Shown in pieces: positions 17,266 to 29,325 of a stretch of DNA of 64,000 bases. The notes under the pieces were generated by a model that saw only the letters and a program-made list of their open reading frames with translations, was not told the origin of the DNA and ran no database searches. A program made the position numbers and the translations under genes. The DNA comes from Brevundimonas sp. SGAir0440 (GTDB lineage Bacteria > Pseudomonadota > Alphaproteobacteria > Caulobacterales > Caulobacteraceae): the NCBI RefSeq assembly GCF_005484585.1, contig NZ_CP039435.1, forward strand, positions 1,736,001 to 1,800,000, in the 5' to 3' direction. Every line of letters begins with the position of its first letter. Position 1 is the stretch's first letter.

Positions 17266-17363
17266 GTTTGGGCGGTCACCCGCGAAATCTCCTGACGAAA
17301 TATGAGGAAGGCGCTTGATCGCCTGCCGCAGGCCCGGTAGAGAACGCGCCTCGCGATGCGCGG

Positions 17364-17440
17364 GCCGCCTTAGCTCAGTTGGTTAGAGCGCCGGTTTGTG
17401 GAACCGGAGGTCCTCAGTTCAAGCCTGAGAGGCGGTACCA
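17364..17440 (+). tRNA. tRNA-His (anticodon GTG), G1:U72 and A73 form
   Basis: A 77-nt tRNA with encoded CCA. The acceptor arm is GCCGCCT with AGGCGGT, so the first pair is G1:U72 and the discriminator is A73. The anticodon loop TTGTGGA gives GTG. Most bacteria have an extra G-1 paired to C73; its replacement by G1:U72/A73 is a known feature of a large alphaproteobacterial group including Caulobacter, whose HisRS is adapted to it. Confidence 0.95.
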
Positions 17441-17550
17441 TCGCAAAGCGCGGCCGGGCTTGCAGCCCGCCGTCGCCGCGACCATCTCCTGATCGTCGGC
17501 CGTCCTATCCGTTTTTAGGCCGATCCCCACATCGACAGGAGAAGGCCCCG

Positions 17551-18537
17551 ATGAAGACGCGCAAGCTGGGTGCGAACGGCCCCGAGGTTTCGGCCATTGG
17601 CCTGGGCTGCATGGGCATGAGCGCCTTCTACGGCGGCGCCGACGAGGCCCAGTCCATCTCCGTCATTCATCGCGCGCTCGATCTGGGCATCACCCTGTTC
17701 GACACCGCAGAGATGTACGGCCCCCACACCAACGAGGTGCTGGTCGGCAAGGCGCTGAAGGACCGGCGCGACCAGGCCTTCATCGCCACCAAATTCGGCA
17801 TCAACTACAATGCCGACCGCACCAGGCTGATGACCGACGGCAGCCCGGCCAACGTCCGTCGCGCCATTGAAGGGAGCCTGCAACGCCTCGGCGTGGACCA
17901 CGTCGATCTCTACTATCTGCACCGCGTCGATCCGGACACGCCGATCGAAGAGACCGTCGGGGCGATGGCGGAACTGGTGAAGGAGGGCAAGGTCCGCTTC
18001 CTGGGTCTGTCCGAGGCCGCGCCCGACACCCTGCGCAAGGCGCATGCGACCCATCCGATCACGGCGCTGCAGACGGAATACTCACTGTGGAGCCGCGAAC
18101 CGGAGGACGAACTGTTCTCGGTCGTGCGCGAACTGGGCATCGGTTTCGTGCCCTACAGCCCGCTGGGCCGCGGCTTCCTGTCGGGCGACATCACCGCGAT
18201 TGATGACCTGGACGCGGACGACTTCCGCCGCACCAATCCGCGTTTCATGGGCGAGAACTTCCAGAAGAACCTGGATCTGGTCGAGGCCGTGAAGGCCATT
18301 GCGTCGGACAAGGGCATAACCGCCGCTCAACTGGCGCTGGCCTGGGTGCTGGCGCAAGGCGAGGATCTGATCCCGATCCCCGGCACACGTCGGATCGCGA
18401 CTCTTGAGCAGAATGCGGCGGCCGTGGACGTCGTTCTGACGCCTGAGGACCTCGCCCGGATCGAGGACGTCTTCCCCAAGGGCGCAGCGACAGGGCATCG
18501 CTACGCCGAGGCGGCGCGGGCGGCGCTGAATCGCTGA
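17551..18537 (+). CDS. Aldo/keto reductase
   Basis: A 328-residue NADPH-dependent oxidoreductase with a TIM-barrel fold. The catalytic tetrad is visible as Asp51, Tyr56, Lys81 and His124. [13 protein letters not shown] near residue 17 and IPIPGTRR near 280 place it in the AKR11/12-like group of general aldehyde reductases (YajO/IolS-like). The ATG at 17551 behind AGGAGAAGG is preferred to upstream in-frame starts inside the tRNA-His region. Substrate cannot be told from sequence. It is a single-gene unit with a terminator after it. Confidence 0.92.
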   Translation: MKTRKLGANGPEVSAIGLGCMGMSAFYGGADEAQSISVIHRALDLGITLFDTAEMYGPHTNEVLVGKALKDRRDQAFIATKFGINYNADRTRLMTDGSPANVRRAIEGSLQRLGVDHVDLYYLHRVDPDTPIEETVGAMAELVKEGKVRFLGLSEAAPDTLRKAHATHPITALQTEYSLWSREPEDELFSVVRELGIGFVPYSPLGRGFLSGDITAIDDLDADDFRRTNPRFMGENFQKNLDLVEAVKAIASDKGITAAQLALAWVLAQGEDLIPIPGTRRIATLEQNAAAVDVVLTPEDLARIEDVFPKGAATGHRYAEAARAALNR

Positions 18538-18554
18538 GCTACAAGCCAAATTAA

Positions 18555-18588
18555 AAAGGCCCGGTCGGATCGCTCCGGCCGGGCCTTT
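18555..18588. terminator. Bidirectional terminator between convergent genes
   Basis: AAAGGCCCGG and CCGGGCCTTT form a 10-bp stem with a loop of 14 bases, with T-rich flanks on both strands. It sits between the plus-strand aldo/keto reductase and the minus-strand DUF2147 gene. Confidence 0.8.
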
Positions 18589-18610
18589 CATATGTGGGGC
18601 GTCCCTGATC

Positions 18611-19033
18611 CTACTGGATGCGGGTCCAGGTCTGGGTCTTGCAGAGCGGAGCCACGATGCAGCCGCGCAGACGCAGGCTGTTGTCGTTCGTCATGGTGAT
18701 GGTGCCGCGATAGGTGCCGCCGTCGGCCGGGTTATAGACCGAGCCGTTGCGCCATTCCGTCGGACCGCCGGTGAAGCCCGTAAGCATGGGCAGATTGCGC
18801 AAGGTGCGGTTCCGCAGCGAGGCGTCGCGATTGTTGGCGTCGCGCGCATTCGCGTCCCGGCGAATGTGGTCCGAGGTCACCAGCGTGCCGCACAGCGCTT
18901 GGCCGCAGCGCGCGATCCGTACCTGACCGCCATTCGTCGGCGTCTGCCACAGGCCGGTCGGGTCGCCCGCCAGGGCCGGAGAGGCGAGGGCGCCCGCCAG
19001 GGCCGCCGCGGCCAGCATGATCTTGATCTTCAT
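18611..19033 (-). CDS. Exported DUF2147-like protein
   Basis: A 140-residue protein with a cleavable signal peptide (MKIKIMLAAAALAGALASPALAG). The mature part begins DPTGLWQTPTNGGQVRIARCG, then CGTLV, NPADGGTYRGTITM and a C-terminal LRGCIVAPLCKTQTWTR, which is the DUF2147 pattern of small periplasmic beta-barrel-like proteins. Function is unknown. Four cysteines may form two disulphides. The ATG at 19033 behind AAAGGGAACG is used; an upstream in-frame ATG at 19063 would lack a proper signal. Confidence 0.78.
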   Translation of the reverse strand: MKIKIMLAAAALAGALASPALAGDPTGLWQTPTNGGQVRIARCGQALCGTLVTSDHIRRDANARDANNRDASLRNRTLRNLPMLTGFTGGPTEWRNGSVYNPADGGTYRGTITMTNDNSLRLRGCIVAPLCKTQTWTRIQ

Positions 19034-19149
19034 AGTCGTTCCCTTTCGTCGGGTCGGTCGCACCGCCCATTGAAGCGGACGTTGATCGCGGTTTCGGTTG
19101 AAAACAAGGCCTAAACCCCGGCGATCGCCAACGAAAACCGACCCTTAGG

Positions 19150-21579
<2,430 letters not shown>

Positions 21580-21609
21580 CTAGGTTCGCGCGTCCTTATC
21601 GGAGCCTGT

Positions 21610-22566
21610 ATGACTCGTTCGACCCTCTGCCTCTTCGTCGCTGGCGCCGCCCTGATCGTCAGCGGCTGCGCCGCCGTTCCCGCAACGGCGCCGACTGCTC
21701 CGAGCGCCGTCGCGCCGGTTTCCAGCCAACTGCTGGAGGACGTTCGCATCCTGTCCGCCGACGACATGCAAGGCCGCGACACAGGCTCGGAAGGCGGCAA
21801 GCGGGCACGCGCCTACATCGTCTCGCGATTGGAGGCCATGGGCGTTCAGGCCCCGCCGTTCGGGCGTTTGCAGCGGTTCGAGGCGCCGGGCCGCACGCGC
21901 GAGGGGGTGAAGACCTTCAGCGGCGTCAACATCGTCGGCCTGATCCCCGGAACCCGCGTCGCCGACCGCTATATCGTCGTGACGGCCCACTACGACCATG
22001 TCGGCGTCAATGACGGCCAGATCTTCCACGGCGCCGACGATAATGCCTCGGGCGTGGCGACGATGCTGGAGCTGGCGGCCCGACTGAAGGCCCAACCGCC
22101 GGAACACAGCGTGCTGATCGTGGCGCTGGACGGCGAGGAGCGGGGGCTGCTGGGCGCTCGCGAGTTCGTCAAGGCGCCTCCGGTGCCCCTGTCGTCACTC
22201 AGCCTGAACCTGAACTTCGACATGACGGCGCGGGCGGAAACGGATGGCCATCTATGGGTCACCGGGACCTACCAGCACCCCAATCTGCGCCCCGTGCTGG
22301 AGGCCGTTGTGCCGAACGGAGCGGTGTCCTTCGCCTTCGGCAAGGACACCCCGCAGGATACGGGCGAGAACAACTGGGTCGACGCCTCTGATCATGGCGC
22401 CTTCCACGAGGCGGGCGTGCCCTTCCTGTACATGGGCGTCGACTATCATCCCGATTATCACCGACCAAGCGACACCTTCGACCGGATCACGCCGTCGGTC
22501 TTCACCAGTGCGACCGAAATCGCCATCGCCGGGTTCCGCGCCTTGGATCAGGCGCTCGATCGATGA
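21610..22566 (+). CDS. M28-family zinc aminopeptidase lipoprotein
   Basis: A 318-residue lipoprotein (lipobox IVSGC). The M28 metallopeptidase signature is complete: TAHYDHVG, DDNASG, DGEERGLLG, and the C-terminal AGVPFLYMGVDYHPDYHRPSDT. It likely cleaves N-terminal residues from peptides in the periplasm using two zinc ions; exact specificity is unknown. Its TGA overlaps the next ATG by four bases, so the following lipoprotein gene is translationally coupled. Confidence 0.88.
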   Translation: MTRSTLCLFVAGAALIVSGCAAVPATAPTAPSAVAPVSSQLLEDVRILSADDMQGRDTGSEGGKRARAYIVSRLEAMGVQAPPFGRLQRFEAPGRTREGVKTFSGVNIVGLIPGTRVADRYIVVTAHYDHVGVNDGQIFHGADDNASGVATMLELAARLKAQPPEHSVLIVALDGEERGLLGAREFVKAPPVPLSSLSLNLNFDMTARAETDGHLWVTGTYQHPNLRPVLEAVVPNGAVSFAFGKDTPQDTGENNWVDASDHGAFHEAGVPFLYMGVDYHPDYHRPSDTFDRITPSVFTSATEIAIAGFRALDQALDR

Positions 22567-23060
22567 AGTCCTCATGGGTGGTCGTCGCGGTCGCGGGCTT
22601 GCTGAGCCTAGCGGCATGCGAGCGGCGCGACGCTGCGACACCGACGTCGACGCCGGAAGCGACGTTTCAACATCGTCTAAGCGGCGATATCTCGGGCGAC
22701 TATCGCCCGACAGGTGAGGCATCCATTCAGCCCGTGGCATCGCTGTTCATCGGACAGGATGAGGCCTTCGCTGCCTGGGAGGGCGGGTCCCGCGCTTCGC
22801 CGCCGCTGATCCTGTCGCTGACCGGGCCGCAAGGCGAGGCCAGGGTCTTGCCGAGCGCCTATGTCGTGACCGACGATCGGATCCAGATGCGCGGCTCCGT
22901 GCCCGGCTTGGGCCCGGTGGAGTTGTCGGGGCGGATTGATCAGGGCGCTTTGGCGACGGCGCGCCGGAATCTCGGCGATCAGACGCCAGTCGTTACCGGG
23001 ACGGTTTCGGTCAACGGTCGTCCCACGCCTTTCACGCTGAGTTGGTGGGGCGGCGACTGA
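22563..23060 (+). CDS. Hypothetical lipoprotein coupled to the M28 peptidase
   Basis: A 165-residue protein with a lipoprotein signal (MKSSWVVVAVAGLLSLAAC, lipid-modified Cys about residue 19). The rest is a beta-rich periplasmic domain; VASLFIGQDEAFAAWEGG and RIQMRGSVPGLGPVELSGR look like strands of a small sandwich. I do not recognise a family. The four-base overlap with the peptidase gene suggests a joint role, perhaps as an accessory or partner. Confidence 0.75.
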   Translation: MKSSWVVVAVAGLLSLAACERRDAATPTSTPEATFQHRLSGDISGDYRPTGEASIQPVASLFIGQDEAFAAWEGGSRASPPLILSLTGPQGEARVLPSAYVVTDDRIQMRGSVPGLGPVELSGRIDQGALATARRNLGDQTPVVTGTVSVNGRPTPFTLSWWGGD

Positions 23061-23139
23061 TCTGAGCAATCTGTGTTGGCGCCGCGCCAAGATTGCCAAC
23101 CGTGCAATCCCAGGTCATGGTGACGCTTGGGGGCGCTGA

Positions 23140-23802
23140 ATGTCGATATCGGAATTGGCCGGGTGCGATGTGACGTCGACACGCGACGCCATTGCGTCTC
23201 GACGCCGCGTTCGTCTCGACCCGACCCGCGCCATGGATGTCGTGTTCGCCCTGATAGGGCTGCTTCTGACCTGGCCGCTCTTCGTTTTCATCGCCCTGGG
23301 CGTCAGGGCGCAGGACGGAGGGTCTGCGATCTTTCGCCAGCAGCGGATCGGGCGCGATGGCCGACTGTTCGACTGTCTGAAGTTCCGTTCGATGACGTTG
23401 GGTGCTGAGCAAGCCTTGCCGTCAGCCTCTGATCCGGAATGGCAGGCGAAGCGAAAGCTGACGCACGATCCGCGCGTCACGTCGCTGGGCCGCGTGTTGC
23501 GACGGTCCAGTTTTGATGAGCTGCCTCAGCTGATCAATGTGTTGAGGGGGGAGATGTCTCTGGTCGGCCCCCGACCGATCGTGATCGATGAGGCGGCGCG
23601 ATACGGACGGCGACTGGCCGACTACTGCGCGGTGCGCCCGGGCCTGACGGGCCTGTGGCAGGTCTCGGGGCGCAATGCCGTGCCCTATCCGCGCCGTGTG
23701 GCGATGGATGTCTGGTTGGTCAGAAACCGCACCATCGGCGTCTATCTGGCGATCCTGGCGCGCACGATCCCGGCGGTGCTGAGCCGACGGGGCGTGTCCT
23801 AG
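23140..23802 (+). CDS. Undecaprenyl-phosphate sugar phosphotransferase (ExoY/WcaJ type)
   Basis: A 220-residue monotopic enzyme that loads the first sugar phosphate on undecaprenyl phosphate for polysaccharide synthesis. RAMDVVFALIGLLLTWPLFV is the single membrane hairpin; IFRQQRIGRDGR, KFRSM, SFDELPQLINVLRGEMSLVG and PRP are the PF02397 signatures, followed by GLTGLWQVSGRN. It lacks the N-terminal membrane domain of WcaJ. In Caulobacter, enzymes of this family (HfsE, PssY, PssZ) start holdfast synthesis, which would be a plausible role. It stands apart from other glycan genes and its end overlaps rpiA by four bases (convergent). Confidence 0.88.
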   Translation: MSISELAGCDVTSTRDAIASRRRVRLDPTRAMDVVFALIGLLLTWPLFVFIALGVRAQDGGSAIFRQQRIGRDGRLFDCLKFRSMTLGAEQALPSASDPEWQAKRKLTHDPRVTSLGRVLRRSSFDELPQLINVLRGEMSLVGPRPIVIDEAARYGRRLADYCAVRPGLTGLWQVSGRNAVPYPRRVAMDVWLVRNRTIGVYLAILARTIPAVLSRRGVS

Positions 23803-24482
23803 GGAAGACGCTCCTCAAAGCCCTCGTCCGTGCCGATGATGGCGAGGTCCGCGAGATCCAGGAACAGGCCGTGCTCCACGACACCGGTGATCAGTTTCAG
23901 ATCGTCGGCCAGACGGACCGGATCGTGGATCGCCTTGCAGCCCGCGTCATAGATCAGATTGCCGCCGTCGGTGCGGATCAGGCCGCGATCAGCCTGACGC
24001 ACGCGCGCCGGCTGGTTGATGTCGTGGTCGATCAGCACATCGGCGATGCGGTTGGCCGTCGTCTTGTGACCGAAGGCGACGACCTCGATCGGCAGGGGGA
24101 AGGTCCCCAGCACAGGCACCACCTTGGCCGCGTCGGCGATGACGATGCAGCGGGCTGAGGCCTCCCACACCAGCTTCTCGCGCAGCAGGGCCGCGCCGCC
24201 GCCCTTGATCAGCGCCAGGCCCGGCCCGATCTCGTCGGCGCCGTCCACGGTCAGGTCAATGCGCGGCGTGTCTTCCAGCGTCGACAACGTCAGCCCGAGT
24301 TCGCGCGCCAGGTCTGCAGTCTTCTCCGATGTCGGCACGCAGCGCAGGTCGGGCAGCTTGCGCGCCGCCAACGCCTTGACGAACCAGGCTGCGGTGGACC
24401 CGGTGCCCAGGCCGACGATCATGCCCGCCTCGACGTGGGCGGCGGCGGCCTCGCCGGCATTCTTCTTCTGGAGGTCGCTCAT
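23799..24482 (-). CDS. rpiA: Ribose-5-phosphate isomerase A
   Basis: A 227-residue enzyme interconverting ribose-5-phosphate and ribulose-5-phosphate in the pentose phosphate pathway. [38 protein letters not shown] and GAALLREKL are the RpiA motifs, containing the catalytic acidic and Lys residues. ATG at 24482 overlaps the glmU stop by four bases, so glmU-rpiA form a coupled pair. Confidence 0.95.
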   Translation of the reverse strand: MSDLQKKNAGEAAAAHVEAGMIVGLGTGSTAAWFVKALAARKLPDLRCVPTSEKTADLARELGLTLSTLEDTPRIDLTVDGADEIGPGLALIKGGGAALLREKLVWEASARCIVIADAAKVVPVLGTFPLPIEVVAFGHKTTANRIADVLIDHDINQPARVRQADRGLIRTDGGNLIYDAGCKAIHDPVRLADDLKLITGVVEHGLFLDLADLAIIGTDEGFEERLP

Positions 24483-25831
24483 TTGGATTTCGCAGCCTTC
24501 TTCGCTTCGGCTTGGACACGGAAGGCAGCCGCCGCCTCGGGTTTGACGGTCTGGCGCGCGCGGCCGAACGCCATGGCGTGGGCGGGCACGTCCTCGGTAA
24601 TGACAGAGCCGGAGGCGATCAGGGCGCCGTCGCCGATGACCACCGGGGCCACCAGGCTGGAGTTCGATCCGACGAAGGCTCCGGCGCCGACCTGGGTCTG
24701 CGCCTTGTTGAAGCCGTCGTAGTTGCAGAAGATGGTCCCTGCGCCGACGTTGGCGCCCGCGCCGACCGACCCGTCGCCTAGATAGGCCAGGTGATTGGCC
24801 TTGGCGCCTTCCGCCATCTTCACGTTCTTGACCTCGACGAAGTTGCCGACCTTGACCCCGGTCGCTAGGTCCGCGCCGGGACGCAGGCGCGCGTAAGGAC
24901 CGACTTCGGCCCCGGCCGCGACCCGCGCGCCCTCGATATGGCTGAAGCTGCGAATGCGCGCGCCGGCATCGATCACCGCACCAGGGCCGAAGACCACGAA
25001 GGGTTCAATCACGGCCCCGCCGCCGATCTGGGTGTCCCAGGCGAAATGAACGGTGTCGGGCGCAGCCATCGTCACGCCGGCCGCCAGGAAGGTGTCGCGT
25101 TGCACACGCTGGAACAAGGCTTCGGCCTGAGCCAGCTCGGCCTGGGAGTTGACGCCCATTACCGCGTCCTCAGCGGCGAAGACGGCGCGGGTCGGGTGGC
25201 CGCCCTGGCGTGCCAGAGCGACGACATCCGTCAGATAGTATTCGCCCTTGGCGTTTTCGTTCTTCACCTCGGCCAGCAACGAGAAGAGCAGGGCGGCCGG
25301 CGCAGCCATGACGCCCGAGTTGCAGGCGGTGATGGCGAGAATCTCGGCCGACGCCTCCTTGGCCTCGGTGATGGCGGTCAGGGTGTCGCCTTCGACGATC
25401 AGACGGCCATAGGCGCCGGGATCGCGCGCCTCGAACCCGATGACGGTGACGCCATCCGCGTTGAAAACCGGCTCGATGTCGGCGGCTTTCAGCAAAGGGA
25501 CGTCGCCATAGGTGACGACCACCTCGCCATCGAAACCGGCCAGCGCCTGTTCGGCGGCGCGCACCGCGTGTCCGGTGCCTAGCGGCGGGTCCTGGACCGC
25601 AATGGCGGCCTCGCCCAGCCGTTTGACCACATGGGCCCGGACCTCCGGCGAGTGATTGCCGACCACGACGACGATGCGTTCGCACCCCAGGCCTTCCGCC
25701 GCATCGATGGCGTGGTCCAGCATGGCGCGGTGGGCGACGGGGTGCAGCACCTTGGGCAGCGGCGACTTCATCCGCGTGCCCTGGCCGGCGGCGAGAATGA
25801 TGGCGGCGCGGGCGCGCGTCTGGCTGGTCAT
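24479..25831 (-). CDS. glmU: Bifunctional GlmU (uridyltransferase / acetyltransferase)
   Basis: A 450-residue enzyme making UDP-GlcNAc from glucosamine-1-phosphate. The N-terminal pyrophosphorylase domain has [19 protein letters not shown] (about 12-30) and TYGDVPLL; the C-terminal part is a left-handed beta-helix of hexapeptide repeats with [19 protein letters not shown] and the CoA-binding end. It feeds MurA (also in this window) and lipid A. ATG at 25831; rpiA is coupled downstream. Confidence 0.96.
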   Translation of the reverse strand: MTSQTRARAAIILAAGQGTRMKSPLPKVLHPVAHRAMLDHAIDAAEGLGCERIVVVVGNHSPEVRAHVVKRLGEAAIAVQDPPLGTGHAVRAAEQALAGFDGEVVVTYGDVPLLKAADIEPVFNADGVTVIGFEARDPGAYGRLIVEGDTLTAITEAKEASAEILAITACNSGVMAAPAALLFSLLAEVKNENAKGEYYLTDVVALARQGGHPTRAVFAAEDAVMGVNSQAELAQAEALFQRVQRDTFLAAGVTMAAPDTVHFAWDTQIGGGAVIEPFVVFGPGAVIDAGARIRSFSHIEGARVAAGAEVGPYARLRPGADLATGVKVGNFVEVKNVKMAEGAKANHLAYLGDGSVGAGANVGAGTIFCNYDGFNKAQTQVGAGAFVGSNSSLVAPVVIGDGALIASGSVITEDVPAHAMAFGRARQTVKPEAAAAFRVQAEAKKAAKSK

Positions 25832-25895
25832 GAATCGTCTCGCAGTCTAGTCGTCCTGCGATCTAGCCCATCATGCGGGCCAGCGGGAGATGTGG

Positions 25896-26609
25896 ATGAG
25901 CGATCGCGACCTGGAAGGCTGGACCATCGCCTTCGACCTTGACGGCACGCTGGTCGATTCCGCCCCGGACCTGATCGGCACGCTGAACCGGATGCTGGTT
26001 GAGGAGGGGCTGCCGCCCGTGCCGATGGAGTCCGCCGCGACCTTGATCGGATCGGGCGCGCGGGCGCTGCTGGTGTACGGCTTCGGAGCCGCCGGCGCGC
26101 CGGTCGAGCGGGCCAAGTCCGACGAACTGTTCGAGCGGTTCCTGGTCGATTACGCCGCCCACATCGCCGACGGTTCGCAGCCCTTCGAGGGCGTGGTCGA
26201 GACGCTGGAGCGGCTCAGCGAGCGGGGCGCTATCCTGGTCGTGGCTACCAACAAGCGTTCGGACCTGTCGGAGTTGTTGTTGGGCAAACTGGACTTGACC
26301 CGACATTTCGCCGCCATCGTCGGCCCGGATCGGGTCAGCGCGCGCAAGCCCTCGGGCGCCCATCTGAAGGAGGCCGTCGTGATCGCAGGCGGTGATCCCG
26401 AACGGGCCATCATGGTGGGAGACGCCGCGCCGGACGCGGATGCCGCCAAGGACGCCGGCATGCCCTGCATTCTGACGACCTTCGGCTTTACGCCGACACC
26501 CGTCGAAGACCTGGGCGGGGACGTGCTGATCGACGCTTTCGAGGACGTCGAAGAGGCGATCGACGGCATCCTCTCCGACTTCTACGTGCGGCGGGCGCTG
26601 AAATTCTGA
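25896..26609 (+). CDS. gph: Phosphoglycolate phosphatase (HAD family)
   Basis: A 237-residue HAD hydrolase. DLDGTLVDSAPDL holds nucleophile Asp14 and Asp16; VVATNKRS is motif II and MVGDAAPDADAAKDAGM is motif IV. Together with the length this fits Gph, which removes 2-phosphoglycolate produced by DNA repair or oxygenation. Two starts are possible; the ATG at 25896 is preferred because the GGGAGA sequence lies seven bases before it but touches the ATG at 25890. A 10-bp perfect hairpin follows at 26613-26637. Confidence 0.88.
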   Translation: MSDRDLEGWTIAFDLDGTLVDSAPDLIGTLNRMLVEEGLPPVPMESAATLIGSGARALLVYGFGAAGAPVERAKSDELFERFLVDYAAHIADGSQPFEGVVETLERLSERGAILVVATNKRSDLSELLLGKLDLTRHFAAIVGPDRVSARKPSGAHLKEAVVIAGGDPERAIMVGDAAPDADAAKDAGMPCILTTFGFTPTPVEDLGGDVLIDAFEDVEEAIDGILSDFYVRRALKF

Positions 26610-26612
26610 AGC

Positions 26613-26637
26613 CAGCCGACAGGAAATCTGTCGGCTG
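26613..26637. repeat. Perfect 10-bp inverted repeat after gph
   Basis: CAGCCGACAG and CTGTCGGCTG enclose a GAAAT loop. There is no T-run, so it is not a classic intrinsic terminator; it may protect the 3' end of the gph transcript or assist termination. Confidence 0.6.
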
Positions 26638-26709
26638 AATGATCGCTGCTGCGGTTGCGGATCGCCATGGCGATGGACAGATTGGCGCACCCCTGTTGAA
26701 AGTGCCGTC

Positions 26710-27999
26710 ATGCTCGCTCGCTTTTTCAAGATCCCGCTGTGGCAGCGGACCGCCGCCGGCTTCATCCTCGGCATCATCGCCGGGCTGATCCTGCGCGAGC
26801 GTGCCGAGACCTGGCTTCAGCCGATCGGCGACGTTTATCTGAACCTGATCCGCATGGTGGTGGCGCCGCTGGTGCTGTTCACCATCGCCAGTTCCATCGC
26901 CAAGCTGGGGGAAGGGGCGGGGGCCGTGCGGCTGGGGGTGCGAACCATCGCCTGGTTCGCCATCACCTCGCTGCTGGCTGTGCTCGTCGGCTTCGCCTTC
27001 GGTCACATCATCAATCCGGGCGTCGGCCTGTCCAACCTGCCGCTGGGCGAGGTTAAAGAGCGCATAATCCCGACCCCGTTGGAAGTCTTGATCGGCGTCG
27101 TGCCGACCAATCCGTTCGCCGCCCTGGCCGAAGGCAAGGTGTTGCAGATAATCTTCTTCTCGGCCCTGGTCGGCATGGCCCTGGTGGCGCTGGGCGACCG
27201 GGCGCAGGGCGTTCGGCGTCTGGTGGATGAAGGCGCGGCCATCATTTTCCGCATCACCCGCTGGGTGATCCAGCTGACGCCCATCGGCGTGTTCGGCCTG
27301 ATCGGATCGGTCGTCGGCGGCTACGGCTGGGAGGCGCTGCTGCCCCTGGTGAAGTTCATCCTGGCAATCTACGCCGCCTGCCTGTTCCACATCCTGATCG
27401 TCTATTCGGGCCTGCTGAAGGTGCATGGCCTGAAGGTGACCAGCTTCTTCCGCGGCGCCTTCGCGGCCCAGCAGACCGCATTTGCGACCTCATCCTCGCT
27501 GGGGACGTTGCCGATCACTCTTCGCCAGACGGTCGAACGGCTGGGCGTGCCCCAGGCCTACGCCGCCTTCGCCGTGCCCCTGGGGGCCAATGTGAAGATG
27601 GACGGGTGCGGGGCCATCTATCCGGCCATCGCCTCGATCTTCATCGCTCAGTATTTCAAGATTGATCTGACGCTGACCCAGTACGTCCTGATCGGCCTGA
27701 CGGCGGTGCTCGGGTCGCTGGGAACGGCCGGCGTGCCCGGCACCAGCATCGTCATGCTGACCCTGACCCTGTCGACAGCCGGCCTGCCGCTGGAAGGCAT
27801 CGGCTATATCGTCGCCATCGACCGGATCATCGACATGATGCGCACCGCGACCAACGTCACCGGACAGATGCTGGTGCCGGTGCTGGTCGCCAAGGAAGAG
27901 GGCATCCTCAACCAGGACATCTACAACGGTCACGTCGCCTGGCTGCCGGGCGACCCGGAAGCCGATACGCCCGAAGGCGTTCGCGCCGCCGGAATCTGA
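26710..27999 (+). CDS. Dicarboxylate/amino acid:cation symporter (DAACS family)
   Basis: A 429-residue inner-membrane carrier of the GltP/DctA family. It starts WQRTAAGFILGIIAGLILRE and contains the family's Ser-rich re-entrant loop (TAFATSSSLGTLPITLR) and the KMDGCGAIYPAIASIFIAQ segment, replacing the more usual NMDGTALY. RIIDMMRTATNVTGQM near the end is the substrate/cation-binding helix 8. Substrate is probably a C4-dicarboxylate or acidic/neutral amino acid, but the sequence does not settle it. Monocistronic. Confidence 0.88.
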   Translation: MLARFFKIPLWQRTAAGFILGIIAGLILRERAETWLQPIGDVYLNLIRMVVAPLVLFTIASSIAKLGEGAGAVRLGVRTIAWFAITSLLAVLVGFAFGHIINPGVGLSNLPLGEVKERIIPTPLEVLIGVVPTNPFAALAEGKVLQIIFFSALVGMALVALGDRAQGVRRLVDEGAAIIFRITRWVIQLTPIGVFGLIGSVVGGYGWEALLPLVKFILAIYAACLFHILIVYSGLLKVHGLKVTSFFRGAFAAQQTAFATSSSLGTLPITLRQTVERLGVPQAYAAFAVPLGANVKMDGCGAIYPAIASIFIAQYFKIDLTLTQYVLIGLTAVLGSLGTAGVPGTSIVMLTLTLSTAGLPLEGIGYIVAIDRIIDMMRTATNVTGQMLVPVLVAKEEGILNQDIYNGHVAWLPGDPEADTPEGVRAAGI

Positions 28000-28055
28000 A
28001 ACAGGCGCTTGCGCGGGGGCGGCGACCGGGCTATGTCGCCGCCTCCGCAAGGCAA

Positions 28056-28130
28056 GGACGCGTAGCTCAGCGGGAGAGCACCTCGTTCACACCGAGGGGG
28101 TCACAGGTTCAATCCCTGTCGCGTCCACCA
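28056..28130 (+). tRNA. tRNA-Val (anticodon CAC)
   Basis: A 75-nt tRNA with encoded CCA. The acceptor arm pairs GGACGCG with CGCGTCC, discriminator A. The anticodon loop TTCACAC gives CAC, decoding GUG. T-loop GTTCAATC. Confidence 0.95.
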
Positions 28131-28143
28131 TCTCCACTTCAAT

Positions 28144-29082
28144 CTAATCCCGGCCTTGCGTGCCCCAGTCCTTGGGCCACGCGCCCGTGACGGAACGGTG
28201 GGCGAGGGCCAATGCGCCGATCAGGCCGGCGGACACGCCCGCGCTCGGCGCCGCGATGTAGGTCTGCATATCCAGACCTTTCAGGCTGGCGTCGTAGCCG
28301 CCGAGCTGTCTCACCAGCGCCTGTCTGACCAGATCGTACATGTGCGGCTGCATTACGCCGCCGCCGATGATGATTCGCTCTGGCCGCAGCGTGTAGGTCA
28401 GGTTGGTGCACAGACCGGCGATATACTCCGCCGTCATCGGCCAGGCCGGATGATCGTGAGAAAACGTCTCGGCCGGCGCGCCCCAGCGCGCTTGCAGCGC
28501 CGGCCCGCTCGCCAGGCCTTCCAGGCAGTCACCGTGGAAGGGACAAACGCCCGAGAACGTCTCGTCGCCCTTGGCGCGGGGCAGCCGGATATGACCGGCT
28601 TCGGGATGGTTCGCCCCGCCATGCGGCGCGCCGTCGATCATCACCCCCACCCCCACGCCCGTGCCGACCGTGACGTAGCAGAAGCTCTCCAGTCCTTGCC
28701 CGCTGCCGAACAGGCGTTCGCCCACGGCCGCGCCGTTCACATCGGTGTCCAGCGTCATGGGAACATCGAGGCGCCGGCGCAGACGGGCCAACAGGTTGAC
28801 GTCGCTCCAGCCGGGCTTGGGCGTGCTGGTGATGGCGCCGAAATCCGGCGCGTCGGGCTTCAACGACAGAGGGCCGAAACTGACGATCGCTAGAGCAGAA
28901 AGCCGGTCGTGTTTCGACTGTGCGTCGACGAAGAAGGCCGCGACCGCATCCAGCGTCTCGTCGGGCGACGTCGTCGGGATACGGATCTGGTCGATGATCA
29001 CGCCGTCGGCGGCGGCGACGCCGCAGATGAACTTGGTGCCGCCGGCTTCGACACCGCCGAGGAGGATGGATTGGGTCGACAT
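28144..29082 (-). CDS. ROK family sugar kinase (fructokinase-like)
   Basis: A 312-residue kinase. GGVEAGGTKFICGV (about 9-22) is the phosphate-binding loop; DTDVNGAAVGE and YVTVGTGVGVGVMIDG are the ROK signatures, and GHIRLPR with CPFHGDCLEG forms the His/Cys zinc site of the ROK fold. The overall pattern matches the GmuE/ScrK-type fructokinases. Likely phosphorylates fructose or another hexose, though no sugar gene cluster is adjacent. ATG at 29082. Confidence 0.87.
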   Translation of the reverse strand: MSTQSILLGGVEAGGTKFICGVAAADGVIIDQIRIPTTSPDETLDAVAAFFVDAQSKHDRLSALAIVSFGPLSLKPDAPDFGAITSTPKPGWSDVNLLARLRRRLDVPMTLDTDVNGAAVGERLFGSGQGLESFCYVTVGTGVGVGVMIDGAPHGGANHPEAGHIRLPRAKGDETFSGVCPFHGDCLEGLASGPALQARWGAPAETFSHDHPAWPMTAEYIAGLCTNLTYTLRPERIIIGGGVMQPHMYDLVRQALVRQLGGYDASLKGLDMQTYIAAPSAGVSAGLIGALALAHRSVTGAWPKDWGTQGRD

Positions 29083-29154
29083 GGGCGCCCGCCTTTCGGG
29101 TGCGACGAAGGTTCGCGGGACTGAACATCGAACAGGGCCAAGCGTTCAGAGCCC

Positions 29155-29232
29155 ATGACCCTTCTAGCCCGCCTGTTCATCGCCTTCGACGCCGCCGCCA
29201 AGATTTTGACGCGCAAGGAAAGACTGCTGTGA
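29155..29232 (+). CDS. Possible 25-residue small protein
   Basis: ATG at 29155 to TGA at 29230-29232. The peptide MTLLARLFIAFDAAAKILTR is amphipathic with a basic end and looks like a natural helix rather than random sequence. No clear ribosome-binding site. It lies between the ROK kinase and another small ORF. It may equally be non-coding. Confidence 0.3.
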   Translation: MTLLARLFIAFDAAAKILTRKERLL

Positions 29233-29325
29233 GCCGCCTTTGCAGGGTGCCGGATTTGGCGATTGCGTCGGGCTCCCTGCATCGCCACCTTCACCGCCAG
29301 AACACGAGATGAGACGAGGACGCCG

